Of a DNA stretch of 64,000 bases, positions 26,901-38,900 are shown one piece after another (the stretch's first letter is position 1; every line of letters begins with the position of its first letter). Where the stretch lies: contig OW121846.1 in assembly GCA_933228895.1 (NCBI GenBank), forward strand, positions 146,028,746 through 146,092,745. Reading direction: 5' to 3'. This DNA comes from Platycnemis pennipes. Its lineage: Eukaryota; Arthropoda; Insecta; Odonata; Platycnemididae. The position numbers and the translations under genes were made by a program. The notes beneath the pieces were generated by a model that had not been told where the DNA came from, did not search any database, and was given only the letters and a program-made list of their open reading frames with translations.

Positions 26901-29900
26901 ACCGTGGTTATTACAAAGCTCCCAAAGATTCAGGTGATCCATACATCGTACTCAAGTACGATTGTGACATTTTGCGTTTGGCCATGCCTCTGAGGGTCTA
27001 ACTCGATTAAATTCCACTAGAAATATTATATTTAAACCATCGCATCCTAAGTTTCTATGCTGCGCATCATCATAATCGGGTGGGATTAATTAACTTTACT
27101 GTGGAATTGGAATGTTCTTTCTCTCATCCATTCCGTAAAGCTTACCGTTTTCTATTTTGTTTTTAGCATTTCCCATTGAAATGTGTTGCTTTTATACGCA
27201 AGCCTACCATCTTCATGAAACAACAGAGATCAGCCCCTGGAAAGTAAAAACATTTTATTACGTTTTGGTGTTTTCCCGGCGGATTAGATGTGTGAAAGTT
27301 TCTCGGCTCTTCCAGCGGGTCAAAGGCTCCATCTCTGCCGACGTTTCCGAAAACGAGTCATTTTCCGAAACATAGGCAGAGATGGAGCCTTTGTCCAGGT
27401 GTAAGACCCGAGAAATTTTCACTCATTATGTTATGTTGTCGCCGACGACGTCATACGTGCCGCCGCCGACGAATATGTCATTGGCTCCTGGATGATATAC
27501 TGGAGAACTCGTCATTTGCCAGCTAGTGTGGTGAAATGTCTTTGTTATTCATCTGATGGTCAGCTCGCTACCTCGAAAGCCGCTGGAAAGTCTAGTTCTT
27601 CTGTCGGAATGTGCGAGTTTGCAACAAAACCGTTCGTTTTTAGTGGAGAACTCGGCATTTGCCAGCTTGAGTTGAGTTGGTTCGTCAGTCTTATCAACGG
27701 AAGGACCAAAAGGACAGATTATCGTCAGTCTGGGACTCGAGAGCAAGAGAGATGTTTGGGCCGGGCCCTCTCTCTCTCCTTGTATGTGTTCCGGGCGCAC
27801 GGTGTACCATTTGTGTTCCGTTTTATTAAAACTCTTGTTATTGTTTGGGAGCCGCTCCTTTCATTGGTATATTCCATCACCTTTCCCGTTGATTCTCGCG
27901 TATCCGCACATTAATCCTTTGAGGCAACTGCTCTACTCATCGGGTTCTTCTATTTAACTGTCGCCAATATCCCGCGAAGATGCTGGGATACAACATAAAT
28001 TGCTGGTGTCAGGTGTGGGGTTAGTTGCGAATCGTTTTGGTTGATTGGGTGGGATATATCGTAATTGTCCGTCCCGGAGAAAGGAAGAAAAGCTGAGGGA
28101 ACGCCGAGGGAATCCCACCAGCAGAGTGCAGCCAAGGACCGAGGGAACGCCGAGGGAAACCCATCAGCAGAGTGCAGCCGAGGAGAGGGAATTTCAGAGT
28201 TGCTGACATTGTAAGTGAACCACACTTGTTTTATTTTCCTTACCTCTCCCATTGAAACTATTTGGGTAGTTGTGGGTGACAACCTCATAAGAATGTCAGA
28301 CAACGAAGAATTAAGTAAGCATGGTAATTACTGTGAAGCAATTGCCGAAGCAATGAAAATAATTAGTGAACCTTTTAGTGGCAATAAGAGTAAGCTACGC
28401 GAATTTATAGAGAATGTCGATGTAGTTTTTGACCTTGTTGACCCTGCTGTGCACGATAGGCTGCTGAAGTTCGTGAAGGCAAGGATTAGGGGCGAAGCGC
28501 ACTCCAAGATATCAGTAAGGCATAACACACACTCGTGGCCATTAGTTAAGGCAGTATTGGAGGAAAATTACACCACGAGGCACACCTTGGTTTTTTATGC
28601 TTGCACCATGTTCAGCTCGAAGCAGGGCCCTAAGGAGAGTGTTGCTAGTTGGGGGAGCCAAATGGATTCCATGCAATCCGACCTCCGTGAGGTCGCTATG
28701 AGAGTGTCAACTCATGAGGAAATTTGGGGGTCTGTAAATTTGGTTGCTCATTTGGCCAAGGCATGTTTCATCCAAGGGTTGGCAAACGAACGCATACAGA
28801 CTATTGTGAGAAGCAAGGGGAGTCAATTATGCTGCCTACAGCTGTTGAGATAGCGCTGGAAGAAGAGAGTGCTATTTTGTCACTCAAGGAGGGGAATGCT
28901 CAGAAATCCCCTCCCGTGTGAAAACTGTGGGAAATCGGGCCACATATCCTTAAATTGTTTCCTCAAGGGTCCTAAGTCTGTTCATACTAGGGAAATAAAA
29001 CTTATTGGTAGGAATAACTGACCGTGGAAAAGTGGAGAATAAAACCCAAGCGCGACACCCAAATTACTCTGAAGACACAAGGTTGAACAAGTCTGCCGGA
29101 GGGAGCAATTGCTTCCGATGTGGAAAAATTGGACATTTCGCTAGGGATTGCCATAGTAAGTTGGGGGAGTGGTCCCCTTCGTTCGACACAATTAGCGAGA
29201 GGAAATAACGACGAAACAAACGACAAAAGGTGTTTCAAGCCACCCGCCATCAGGCAAATAAATAAGGACAAATTCAGTGGGATTGATGAAGGAGATTCCA
29301 TCACTTTCCAATGCACTGAAAGTGAATAGGGTGAGGTGTGCTTACTGTTGGACACGGGGGCTGATATAAGTTTAATAAAAGGAGATGTTTTAAGAAAAGG
29401 CACTAATTATTTCCCCGAGGAGAAACTAGCTTTGAGGGGAATAACAGATGGCCTCATGTACACCGAAGGAAGAGTGGAATTAACAATAGCGTCCCAGGGG
29501 AAGGAAGCCACCTTAGATTTTCAGATAGTAAGTGACTCGCGGCTATCGCTAAACTATGATGGAATCATGGGAAGGGATATGCTCAAGGAGTTGGGCGCCG
29601 TGGTGTATGTGAAGCAAAAAAGAGTGCACATGAGGGGACTGATGATAGAAATGGATCAGCGACAAGGAGTAAAAGTTGAAATGAGTAGGAAGGTGACGAT
29701 TTCTGCCCAATCTGAGTGTGTGGTGAAGATTCCAACTTCATCCTCCGGGGAAGGGATTCTGGGGAAGGAGAAATTGCAAGAGGGGGTGTACTTGGCGGAA
29801 GTTTTGACCATTGGGGTCTCTGGGGAATGCATAGCCAGCAGAATCAACACCACCGAGAAAGAAGTAGAATGTGAGTTATCCTCAAAACAGCTAGAAGAGA

Positions 29901-32900
29901 TAGAGACTGAAATACCGGCTTAGGTGTCACATAGGGAGGAAGGAATAACCACACGCATGGAATTACTCAAGGAGCAGATACGTACAGATTCACTAAGTCA
30001 GGCAGAAATGGAAGAGTTCCTTGAGATTTCTGAATCTTATGATGTGTTCTTTCTATCGGGGGATAAACTGACGTGTAAACCCGCCGTTTCACACAAAATC
30101 CCAACCCCTACAAGAGACCACAGTAATGCCGGAGATAAGAAAATGGCGGACGCTGCCCCAGCTGCAGGTCGCGGAGGGTTCCGTGGAGGATTTGGGCCTA
30201 GAGGTGGTGGTCGTGGTGGACGTGGTGCTAGAAGTTGAGGGGGTAGAGGACGTGGTAGAAGTGCTTGTAACTCACCAATTCTAGTCGTCCTGAAGAAAAG
30301 TGATGTGTCGGGGTGCCGAAAATGGAGACTTGGGGTGGATTACCGCAAGCTATATGACGTCACCGTGGGCGACGAGTTTCCCTTACCAAATATTACGGAA
30401 ATTCTAGACCAACTTGGTAAGGTGAAATATTTTCAAGCCTTGGATCTGGCCAGCGGTTACCACCAAGTACCAATGGAGAAATTGAAAGGAGTTATAGGTT
30501 TAGTATTTGACAAGGCGGTGGATAAAGCCGAGATAAATTATTCCACCACTGAGAAGGAGCTATTAGCCATTATGTGGGGGACGCGATATTTCCGACCGTA
30601 TTTGTATGGCCGAAAATTCACAGTGGTTAGCGACCACAAGCCTTTAACTTGGCTAATGAATGTCAAGGACCCTGGTTCGCGGTTGATGCGATGGCGAATT
30701 AAATTAGAAGAGTTTGATAACGAAGCAATATGCAAGAAGGGCACAATGAACACTAACGCTGATGCCCTCAGCAGGATATGTGCCGTAGATTCTCACCACG
30801 CAGACGTAGAAGAAATCAACGGGGGGAAATCAAATTACCGCAGGAGAAAGGAGAGAGACATTGCACGAGTTCACTGGGAAAGTGAAGAACCAAAGTGCCT
30901 ACGTTTAACTGGTGTTAACCGCTAATGAACACTTGACAACATTAATTCATGCATTAGATGGTGTGATTCATAGCTACGAGATCATCTTGGACGCTGTTGT
31001 AAATGCGCCTAAGGGAGTGTGGCAACCTCAGATAATTAGTCCTGAGGAGGTGATTAATGTATTCAGGAAGGAGCAGCCTAATCTACCTAAGGGCCTATCC
31101 CTTCCTTTTCCCCCAAGTGTGTTCACACCAATGCAATTTTAAAATTGTTAAGATTAGATGTTTTCTTATCTAAAAATTTGTTGGGTTATGTATTATATCT
31201 TCCACTAACTAATGATATTAGATTTAATGTGTACCATGTTTTACCTTTGCCGACCATTATGAAAGGCACTGCCAATAAGTTCATTTTTATTCAGCCTAGC
31301 CAGCCATATTTGTTGATAAAATGAAAGGGTATTATGTTAAGTTATCCCAAGATGAATTTCAAAATTGTAAGGAGCTAACTCCAAATTGGAGAATTTGTAA
31401 TTATACCCATTACAGCTATTACAGATCCATGTGGATTGCAAAGCTGCTATGCTGCAGCCCATTAATGAAATCCCTTCACTTTGCGAAAGGAAAGTTACAG
31501 AACTGAATCAAACATTGTGGATACCTTCTGGTTCGAATGAATGGATATTTGTTGCACCCCATCCTGAAAGTGTAACTGCTCCTGGTGATGAAAAGGATCC
31601 CTATGACATTGCAATACATGGGACGGGGAAATTGACCTTTTTGGGTTTTTGCAAGGGGTACGGTTTAGGAACAATCCTTCAGGGAGAAATGTTAGTACTG
31701 ACTAATTACACTATCCGGGATTTCATCCCTCCTCTAACCCTGAATTTTGATTGTTGCATGGAGGAGCAGGGTGAAATTGCAAGAACAATTGCCTTTAAGG
31801 GGATTAGCCAGACACGTGGAGGATTTAAAAATTGCAAGTATAAAGGTTGATGATATAGAAAAGCTAATTCAACAGACACGGCAAGAGAGCACTCATTTAC
31901 GTACTCACTCTCATCTTTCTGTGCTGGCATATATATATGTATTTGTTTAATTGTTTTTCTCATTGTATTATATTGTGTAAGAAAATGTTGTTGTGGAAAA
32001 GGTTGCAAACATAGGGCCAACAGGAACGGAAATGATTGCAGAGATGTATGTCTCATTTTCAAACCAAAAATTGTTAGCAAATTTCATTTGTCTAATGAAC
32101 AATTGCCATCCTCTAGCAGTACGGCTGAAGCTGTTTTTAATGCTGATGCCATGGAACTATCACCAGTAGAGCACTCTGAGACTGATTCCCGACCCAACCA
32201 TTTTGCAGGTGTTTCCAATAAGTCTGGTAGAAGATGATTGGAATGTTATTAATAGTTGTGGAAATATCAAGAGTATATTGGTAATTATAGATATGCCATT
32301 TCCAAGTATGTAAAAGTAAGGTGTATCATGTGTGAACTTTAATTGTATATTGTGTATTTTTTGTGTTTCTGAAAACAAAAATGTCCTACTGAGAGAAGCC
32401 AGTGCCAGTGCCCAATTGACGAGAGAAACAGCAATTCCATGTGTTTCTCTCTGGTGAAGGGGGGAAGTGTTGTGTGAGGCATCGATGAGTAAGGGATGCC
32501 TCCTCCCACATGAAGCACTCATTAATCTTGGTGACTAAGTGAAGTGTGAGGGGAGGCCTGCAGATGAGTGTGTCCGATGAGTAAGGGGGACGCACCGGCT
32601 TATCAGCGGAAGGACCAAAAGGACAGATTATCGTCAGTCTGGGACTCGAGAGCAAGAGAGACGTTTGGGCCGGGCCCTCTCTCTCTCCTTGTATGTGCGC
32701 TGGGCGCATGGTGTATTTGTGTTCCGTTTTGTTAAAACCCTTGTTATTGTTTTGGAGCTGATCCTTTCATTGGTATATTCCATCACCTTTCCCATTGATT
32801 CTCACGTATCCGCACATTAATCCTTTGAGGCAACCGCTCGACTCATCGGGTTCTTCTATTTAACTGTCGCCAATATCCCGCGAAGACGCTGGGATACGAC

Positions 32901-35900
32901 AACATCCTATAATTAAACCATAATTTTTTTTCCAGAAGTTTATACAGAAATATGTAAAAATATGTTTATGAAGGCCAATAAAAAGAAATAAAAGGAAAAG
33001 AAACAAGCTAGACCTATATGGTGGATTAAATTTTAAGTGTCTTAACTCAAAACAGAAATTCAAGCAGTGGTGTGCGGTGTCAATTAGCCTCGGGTAAGCG
33101 CTCGCACATCAGGTAAGGTATGCATCCTGCACGTCACTTGCGTAACCCCAATTAAAATCTGGATAACTAAAACCGAGCATGGCATTCTATTTAAATTATT
33201 GAATTGTAAATTAAATCTGGATAATTTCTTTGGTTAATCACCTACAATGGCATAAAAATCAGCACATTCTTCAAGTACCTAAAAGAAGCATACCCAAAAT
33301 GTTTTCTCATGGAAAACTTTCTTGCGTAAAAAGTATTGGCTATCTGACTTGAACCATCCAAAAAGAAAAACATGTTTACGTAAAAGATCTCGTGATATGT
33401 ATTCCATGTGTAGAAAATGTGCGAACTCGCTGATTTTTAAGATATGGCTCACCTACCAGCACGATCTGGGAGTACGATAGATAACAGACACCACAGTGGT
33501 TTTGAGACCTTTTAGTAATTTGATGTGTCATTTCCATAGCTTGCCTTTAGAAATATGAAATATGTACCATGAAATAAATGAATCGGCTCAATGTAATCAA
33601 TATCTTGAAATGTGATAGAGTTTAGAGAACGTTGAATGTTCAAAAATTTATATTGGAAAGGTACCTATGTCAAGAATAAATGCTTTTTAAATTAAGGTTA
33701 AATACAGGATGCAGAAAAGCATATGAATTTAATTTATAATATAAATAATAAGCAATGTTATAAATTAACTACATTGCAGGAAATGACATTATATTGACTT
33801 CAAACACGCAGAGAGATTATAAATCGGCAAAAAATCATTCCCCAGTCGTGTCCTCCTTTACAATGAAATCTCCAATGAAAAGACATATCGATATGTATTA
33901 TTGAAATTATTTCTTGGGGTGGCCACAGCGCTCGCTCCCCCCTACTTCCGCCCCTGTTCAGTCCCCGTTCAATTCCCTAGACATGACTGCTACCCCATCG
34001 TATGTCGGAGCAACGAGCTTTCTTTCTGTCTATAAGAATTAATTATATGTTTTGCATGAACAAATAATGCATTGGCAGACCGGTCGACACTCAAATCAGT
34101 CAAAGAAATTGACCATTGCTGCACTTCCAAGGTGTTATTGTGGAATTATCTTAGTGTTGTGGATGGCTGGGATTTATTCCTGACAGGGCCACCCACAGAG
34201 GGGATATATGGCGCAAATTGTGCCATAGAAAAAAATTTTGGGGGAATAAAATATTTGGGTGGGATTTTTAAAATGCCAAAAGGAATTCACTAAATGTAAA
34301 TATTTTTACCCGTTTAAAGTAATTTATATACATATTGAAAGCTTATAAGGATAAATTAATGCTAAGCGTTGAGTGAAGCATAATAAAATATCATTCAGCT
34401 ATATAGAAACATTCAGCCAGCCGAAATCCTTTTATTTGGGTCGCATCTCTCTATGCTCTTCCTTGGCTGCTGCACCGTGCCGTCAAGATGAATTGAGGCA
34501 AGGAATGTATCTGTTACATCACTAATTATCATACATGCAGAAAAATAAACTTCGAATTCAAATTCTACGGTTTAGGATAAGAGCGCTCTGCCTTAGAAGC
34601 AATCATCAAAGAATATTTTACATTTGATACGTTCAATTGTTTGAAATAGTTGTATCGTTGAAACCACAATAACTACAATATAACAAAAAATGATTTCAAA
34701 TGTGAATTCAGCAGATCATAAAACTATTATTCATTGGTGTTTATTAAGTGTTTCTGGATTTCCTTGCCTAACAGTGTTATAGCAGATACTTCTGGCATTG
34801 CCAGCAACAAGTTGCTCAGCAGAGCAGATTAAGAATTATGGGGGGGGGGGGAATGCACCATCAGCATTGGGTGGGAGGGGGGGGGGTGGGAGGGGGGACC
34901 CCTGAATACTGAGGTCTCGTCTAGAAATAGCACCACAAAAATTGTGCTTCCTACTTTGTCCCTTATCTTATTTTCCAAAATTGTGCTAGTAGGTATTCTG
35001 AAGTCATTTTCAATGCATTTTGTTCTTCCTGTGAAAGGGGCTGCATTCATGAGATGATGTCTTAAAGTTGGGTCATAATTACTTATGAGATTTAAAATTG
35101 CAGTGTAAATGCACTTATAGTACGGGGAATCTTGTACCTCACCACCTCGAAATGGGAGCTCTTGAATGGCAAAAGGGTTCATTGTGTCGATTAATCTCTG
35201 CATGATCACTCTGTTCTAGGCCACTGTTTCATGATGCCGCTCTACACTTGTATGGAAATGGGAATGAAGACGTGCTTCAATGCGGATAATGCCGAAGTTG
35301 AGCAAACGAGCAAATGTGTCCCTAAGCCCTTTCATGTTTCATGATGGAATTAGGGGTAATATATAGTTTGTCATCAATAGGAGGCATAGCCAACAGAATA
35401 ATTTCAAGAGAGTAGAACTCCCAGTCAGCCAACGGGTTTTTATATGCAGGGAAATGCAAAAATGTCGAAAGTACTCATGATTGCAATCTTCATGTTTGCA
35501 CTTTAAGCTTGGTATTTCCAGTTTTCCAAAATCTTAATTTATTCACTGTTTTGTATGTAGAACATTTAATTTATGTTATTTTCTTTCAAAACTGTATGAA
35601 ACTTGAGGACATACTAACTTTCCTTAACACGTTGACTGCCATGCAGGTCATAGTGGCCTGAGTTGAGAGGTGCCGGTCATAGAGGCCAGTCACCGAGCAA
35701 TCGTTACCAAGTTTATTCCCGATGCCACGGGTGACCAGGGCTTTTTGTTAAAGCATGGACCATGACCGGTGCGGCGTCGGGCAGCGTTTGCTCACTCGAA
35801 CTTTTAATTTGTTTTTTTTGGGAGGTGGGCTGGTTTTTTTAAAATATTCTTTCCTTTATTTTCTATATATTCATTTTTTTCATACAAAATCAGTACAATG

Positions 35901-38900
35901 ACAAAACTAACATTTATCTTATAGAGAAAACATTGATTGTTGACATTTTTGTAAAAAGAAGTTTAAAAAATTTGCAAATGTTGGCAATCATTTTTGAAAA
36001 GTTTTCAGTTTACGTGAAAGAAAATGAACTTATAAAACTCATGTTCAGCATTCCTATATAAAAGCTTGGAAAGCCGTTTCACTCAAAATTTTCCTTACAT
36101 ATGTTGGCTGACTATTTCAGACTCCCAAGCATCAGTGATTGTCAACAATTTTCTTCCACTTCCTTATTTTATGCCATAATAATGCATTTTTCATGGAAGT
36201 GTGTGCAATTGTTTCTCAGTAAATGTTAAGAGAGTTTAAAAAAATAATGGCCATTGGATAACACTTATGGTGCTTTGCTTGTCACATCATTTTTGCCTTA
36301 GGACATAAAATTCAGTCAAAAATTTAAAACGGTAAACTTTTTTGTGTTAAAAAAATTAAAATTCTAAAAGAAGAAATAAATGTTTTTGCTTCATTCTACA
36401 AATTACACTGGTGCGTTGAGTTGAAACAGTACAACTATTCCAAGCAATAGTGCCGCTCTCCATCACACCCAGCACAATACGTGAACACCCTTTTTTGGTA
36501 TTTTTGGGCTTTTTGATTGGGTCTCTGGCAGCGAGTTCGTAACAACAGTGGCAGTATTTTCGGGTTGATGCAACACCTTCTCACCACTTGAGTTCGTGTC
36601 GTACTCTCCTCGGGCGTTGAACTGCAGAGGGTTGTTTGCTTATTCTTTGAGTGCAGATCTAGGCTGTTTACAAAGGCCTTTGCATTATAGTTCCGGAAGT
36701 TGTAAATGTTAGTTGTTTCCCCAGTGACTTGTAGGGCATAAGCATTGATATGACGGAGGTTGTGAGTAACAACTCAAACGCCAATTTTCAGTATCATTTG
36801 ATGGATCTTCAGAGGGGAGCAGAGGAAGCGGCCATTTGGTCAGACAATTCAACTGTGTATTTACGAGCTTTGTTGTACTTCAGTACCGCAGCTGGCTTTT
36901 TGACAACCTCTCCCCTCCAATTTCCCACTTCATCCGTCTCATCCATGTGCCTTGTGGAGAGCATCAGCACGTTTCGCGTATCTTTCCAATTCAAAATGGT
37001 GATAGCCTCTCTACATTCTTTCGCCAAGACATTACCTCTTTTCGTCTTCTTATAGTAGGTAATATCTTATGGTGTTCCTCTTCGATTCTTCCTCAAAGTT
37101 CGGACAAGATGTGTTTGCCCGTTGTGTAACTTCTTTGCCAAGTCCAAACTAGTATTCCAAGTGTCAGTTCACAATGTGTGTCTACATCCTAAAATTGGTT
37201 TGGCAAGAGACATCCTGACTGAAGTTGGGGTAGTTCACGTATCACCATTTTTTCCACCGTAAATTTGAAGCTGATAAGTGTATCCAAGTCCACTACATAA
37301 CTTGAAAAGCTTTATCCCGTACTTGTGCCGTTTTCCTTTTAGGTATTGCTGCATGACGAGACGACCTCTGGTGGGGAGAAGGGTTTCATCAATACAGGAA
37401 GTTTCTCTCGGAGTGTAGAGGGCTTTTTAATTTTCAGCCAGCATGTCAAGAAGAGCTTCAACTTTCCCTTCTGTATTTTGTTGATTGTCAGCAAAATGGA
37501 CCATCGATAGAAGGATCTCAAATCGATTTCTCGACATCACCTTCGGCGCAAATTGATTCATATAAAGATTGTCCTTGCTCCAGAATGTTTATATTCTAGG
37601 CATTTTCAAGAGACCCATGTAGAGCACAGGTCCAAAAAATTTCTTCATCTCCACCACTGTTGTAGAAGTCCACTTGTGTAGCCTTGGCGAAGTCAAAACA
37701 TCCTGTTTTGCTTCAATTGTTTGAGTCCGTAGATGTTAGTCTGCTCGGCGATGTGAAGAAAAATTTTTTCATCTACCATGGCAAGAAAGTAATCAGTGGG
37801 CTCGCCATCAGGAATTTTGGTGGCTAAAGCTGTGCTGACTCCAAAATGTTCGACAAAATCAGGTAACTGCGGCTGGTTGCTGCTCGGTTGAGACCACTGG
37901 TACACACCCTCCTTTCCCTCATTTTGGTCCTCTGGGTGCCCATGCTGCCGAGACCGGAATGTTTGACGTGGAAGCTCTCTTGATATGCGGAAGGCGCATT
38001 CTTGTCAAATGAAGGAATTAATGAGTCCAATGGCTCTGAGTCTGTCAAGTCCCATGGTTCTTCTGAGTCCGCTGGCGAAACATCACCTGTTGACGCTTCA
38101 TTATTAGAGTCACTGTCCCTGTCAATGTTTGCGTTGACCACTGCGTAGCGCTGCCTTTTTCTTGCAGGTGTTGGCTCACTCACGTCAATGTAAAGGTGTT
38201 TAGAGGGCAGGGGCAGAAGGGATTGTTGGGAAAATTGGGGGTATAAGAAGTTAAAACTGACTACACATAATGACGAAGAACCAAAATCAGGAACCAAGGC
38301 TGCTTTGATAATAAATGTGGATCTAAGAGATGCAAGGAAGAGTCATGTGTTGTAACCGTGTTCCACCTCTTCATGCCATTCACACCCATCATCCCCACTC
38401 TTCCTCCACCGCCAAAAGTCGTGCAATCCTACGTGACAATCCTCTTGCTGTGACAATGTGACGATATTTTGCATGTTTTATTTCTCTTCTCCCATGCTGT
38501 CGGGGCCTTCTACGCAATCGCCTTGCTTTACTGTTTGTGCGCCAAATTATCCGAACCAATTTTGCAACGGCACCGAGTGACCGGTCTCATGACCGGTGTG
38601 GCATCGGGCGAAAAACATTTTGCTTTGTTTTCGATTTTGTTGTACATGGAAAAACTGAAAAATTGATTTTATGCTCATGTGCAAAGATCAGGGTGGCGAT
38701 CGTCTGGGAAAACCAGGAAAAACTGGAATTGTCAGGGAATTTTGCATTTCTGGAAAAGTCAGGGAATTATCGTGAAAGTCAGGGAGAAACATTGAAATTC
38801 TCGTTATTTATCTACCATTACGTTTATCGGCCAGTCTTTCTCACCCTTCATTTCACCAACTAAAACTAATATCCATCGCTGGCGTGCATGGAATAAGCCC

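Larger units (their letters stand above)
27430..32904 (+). mobile_element. Env-bearing Gypsy (errantivirus-like) endogenous provirus, defective
   Basis: The order is 5' LTR, primer-binding region, gag, protease, captured segment, RT, RNase H, env, polypurine tract, 3' LTR. The last 307 bp of the LTRs (27688-27995 and 32599-32904) match at about 90 percent by eye. The integrase is absent, the RT lacks its catalytic centre, and several stops and frameshifts are present, so the element is defective. Gag to RNase H plus an F-type env is the architecture of insect errantiviruses (Metaviridae). It lies in the host orientation inside the 41-kb intron. Confidence 0.85.

Noticed and set aside
25186..33956. 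A single large element between GGCACGTAGCCAGAAATTTT at 25190 and CGCCCCTG at 33956
   Set aside because: The two ends are not convincing inverted repeats and no target duplication was found; the right end probably belongs to an insert in the hAT transposase.
36750..37130. Plus-strand frames of about 100 codons
   Set aside because: The minus strand here encodes conserved piggyBac blocks (NVLMLSTRHMDE); the plus frames are shadows.
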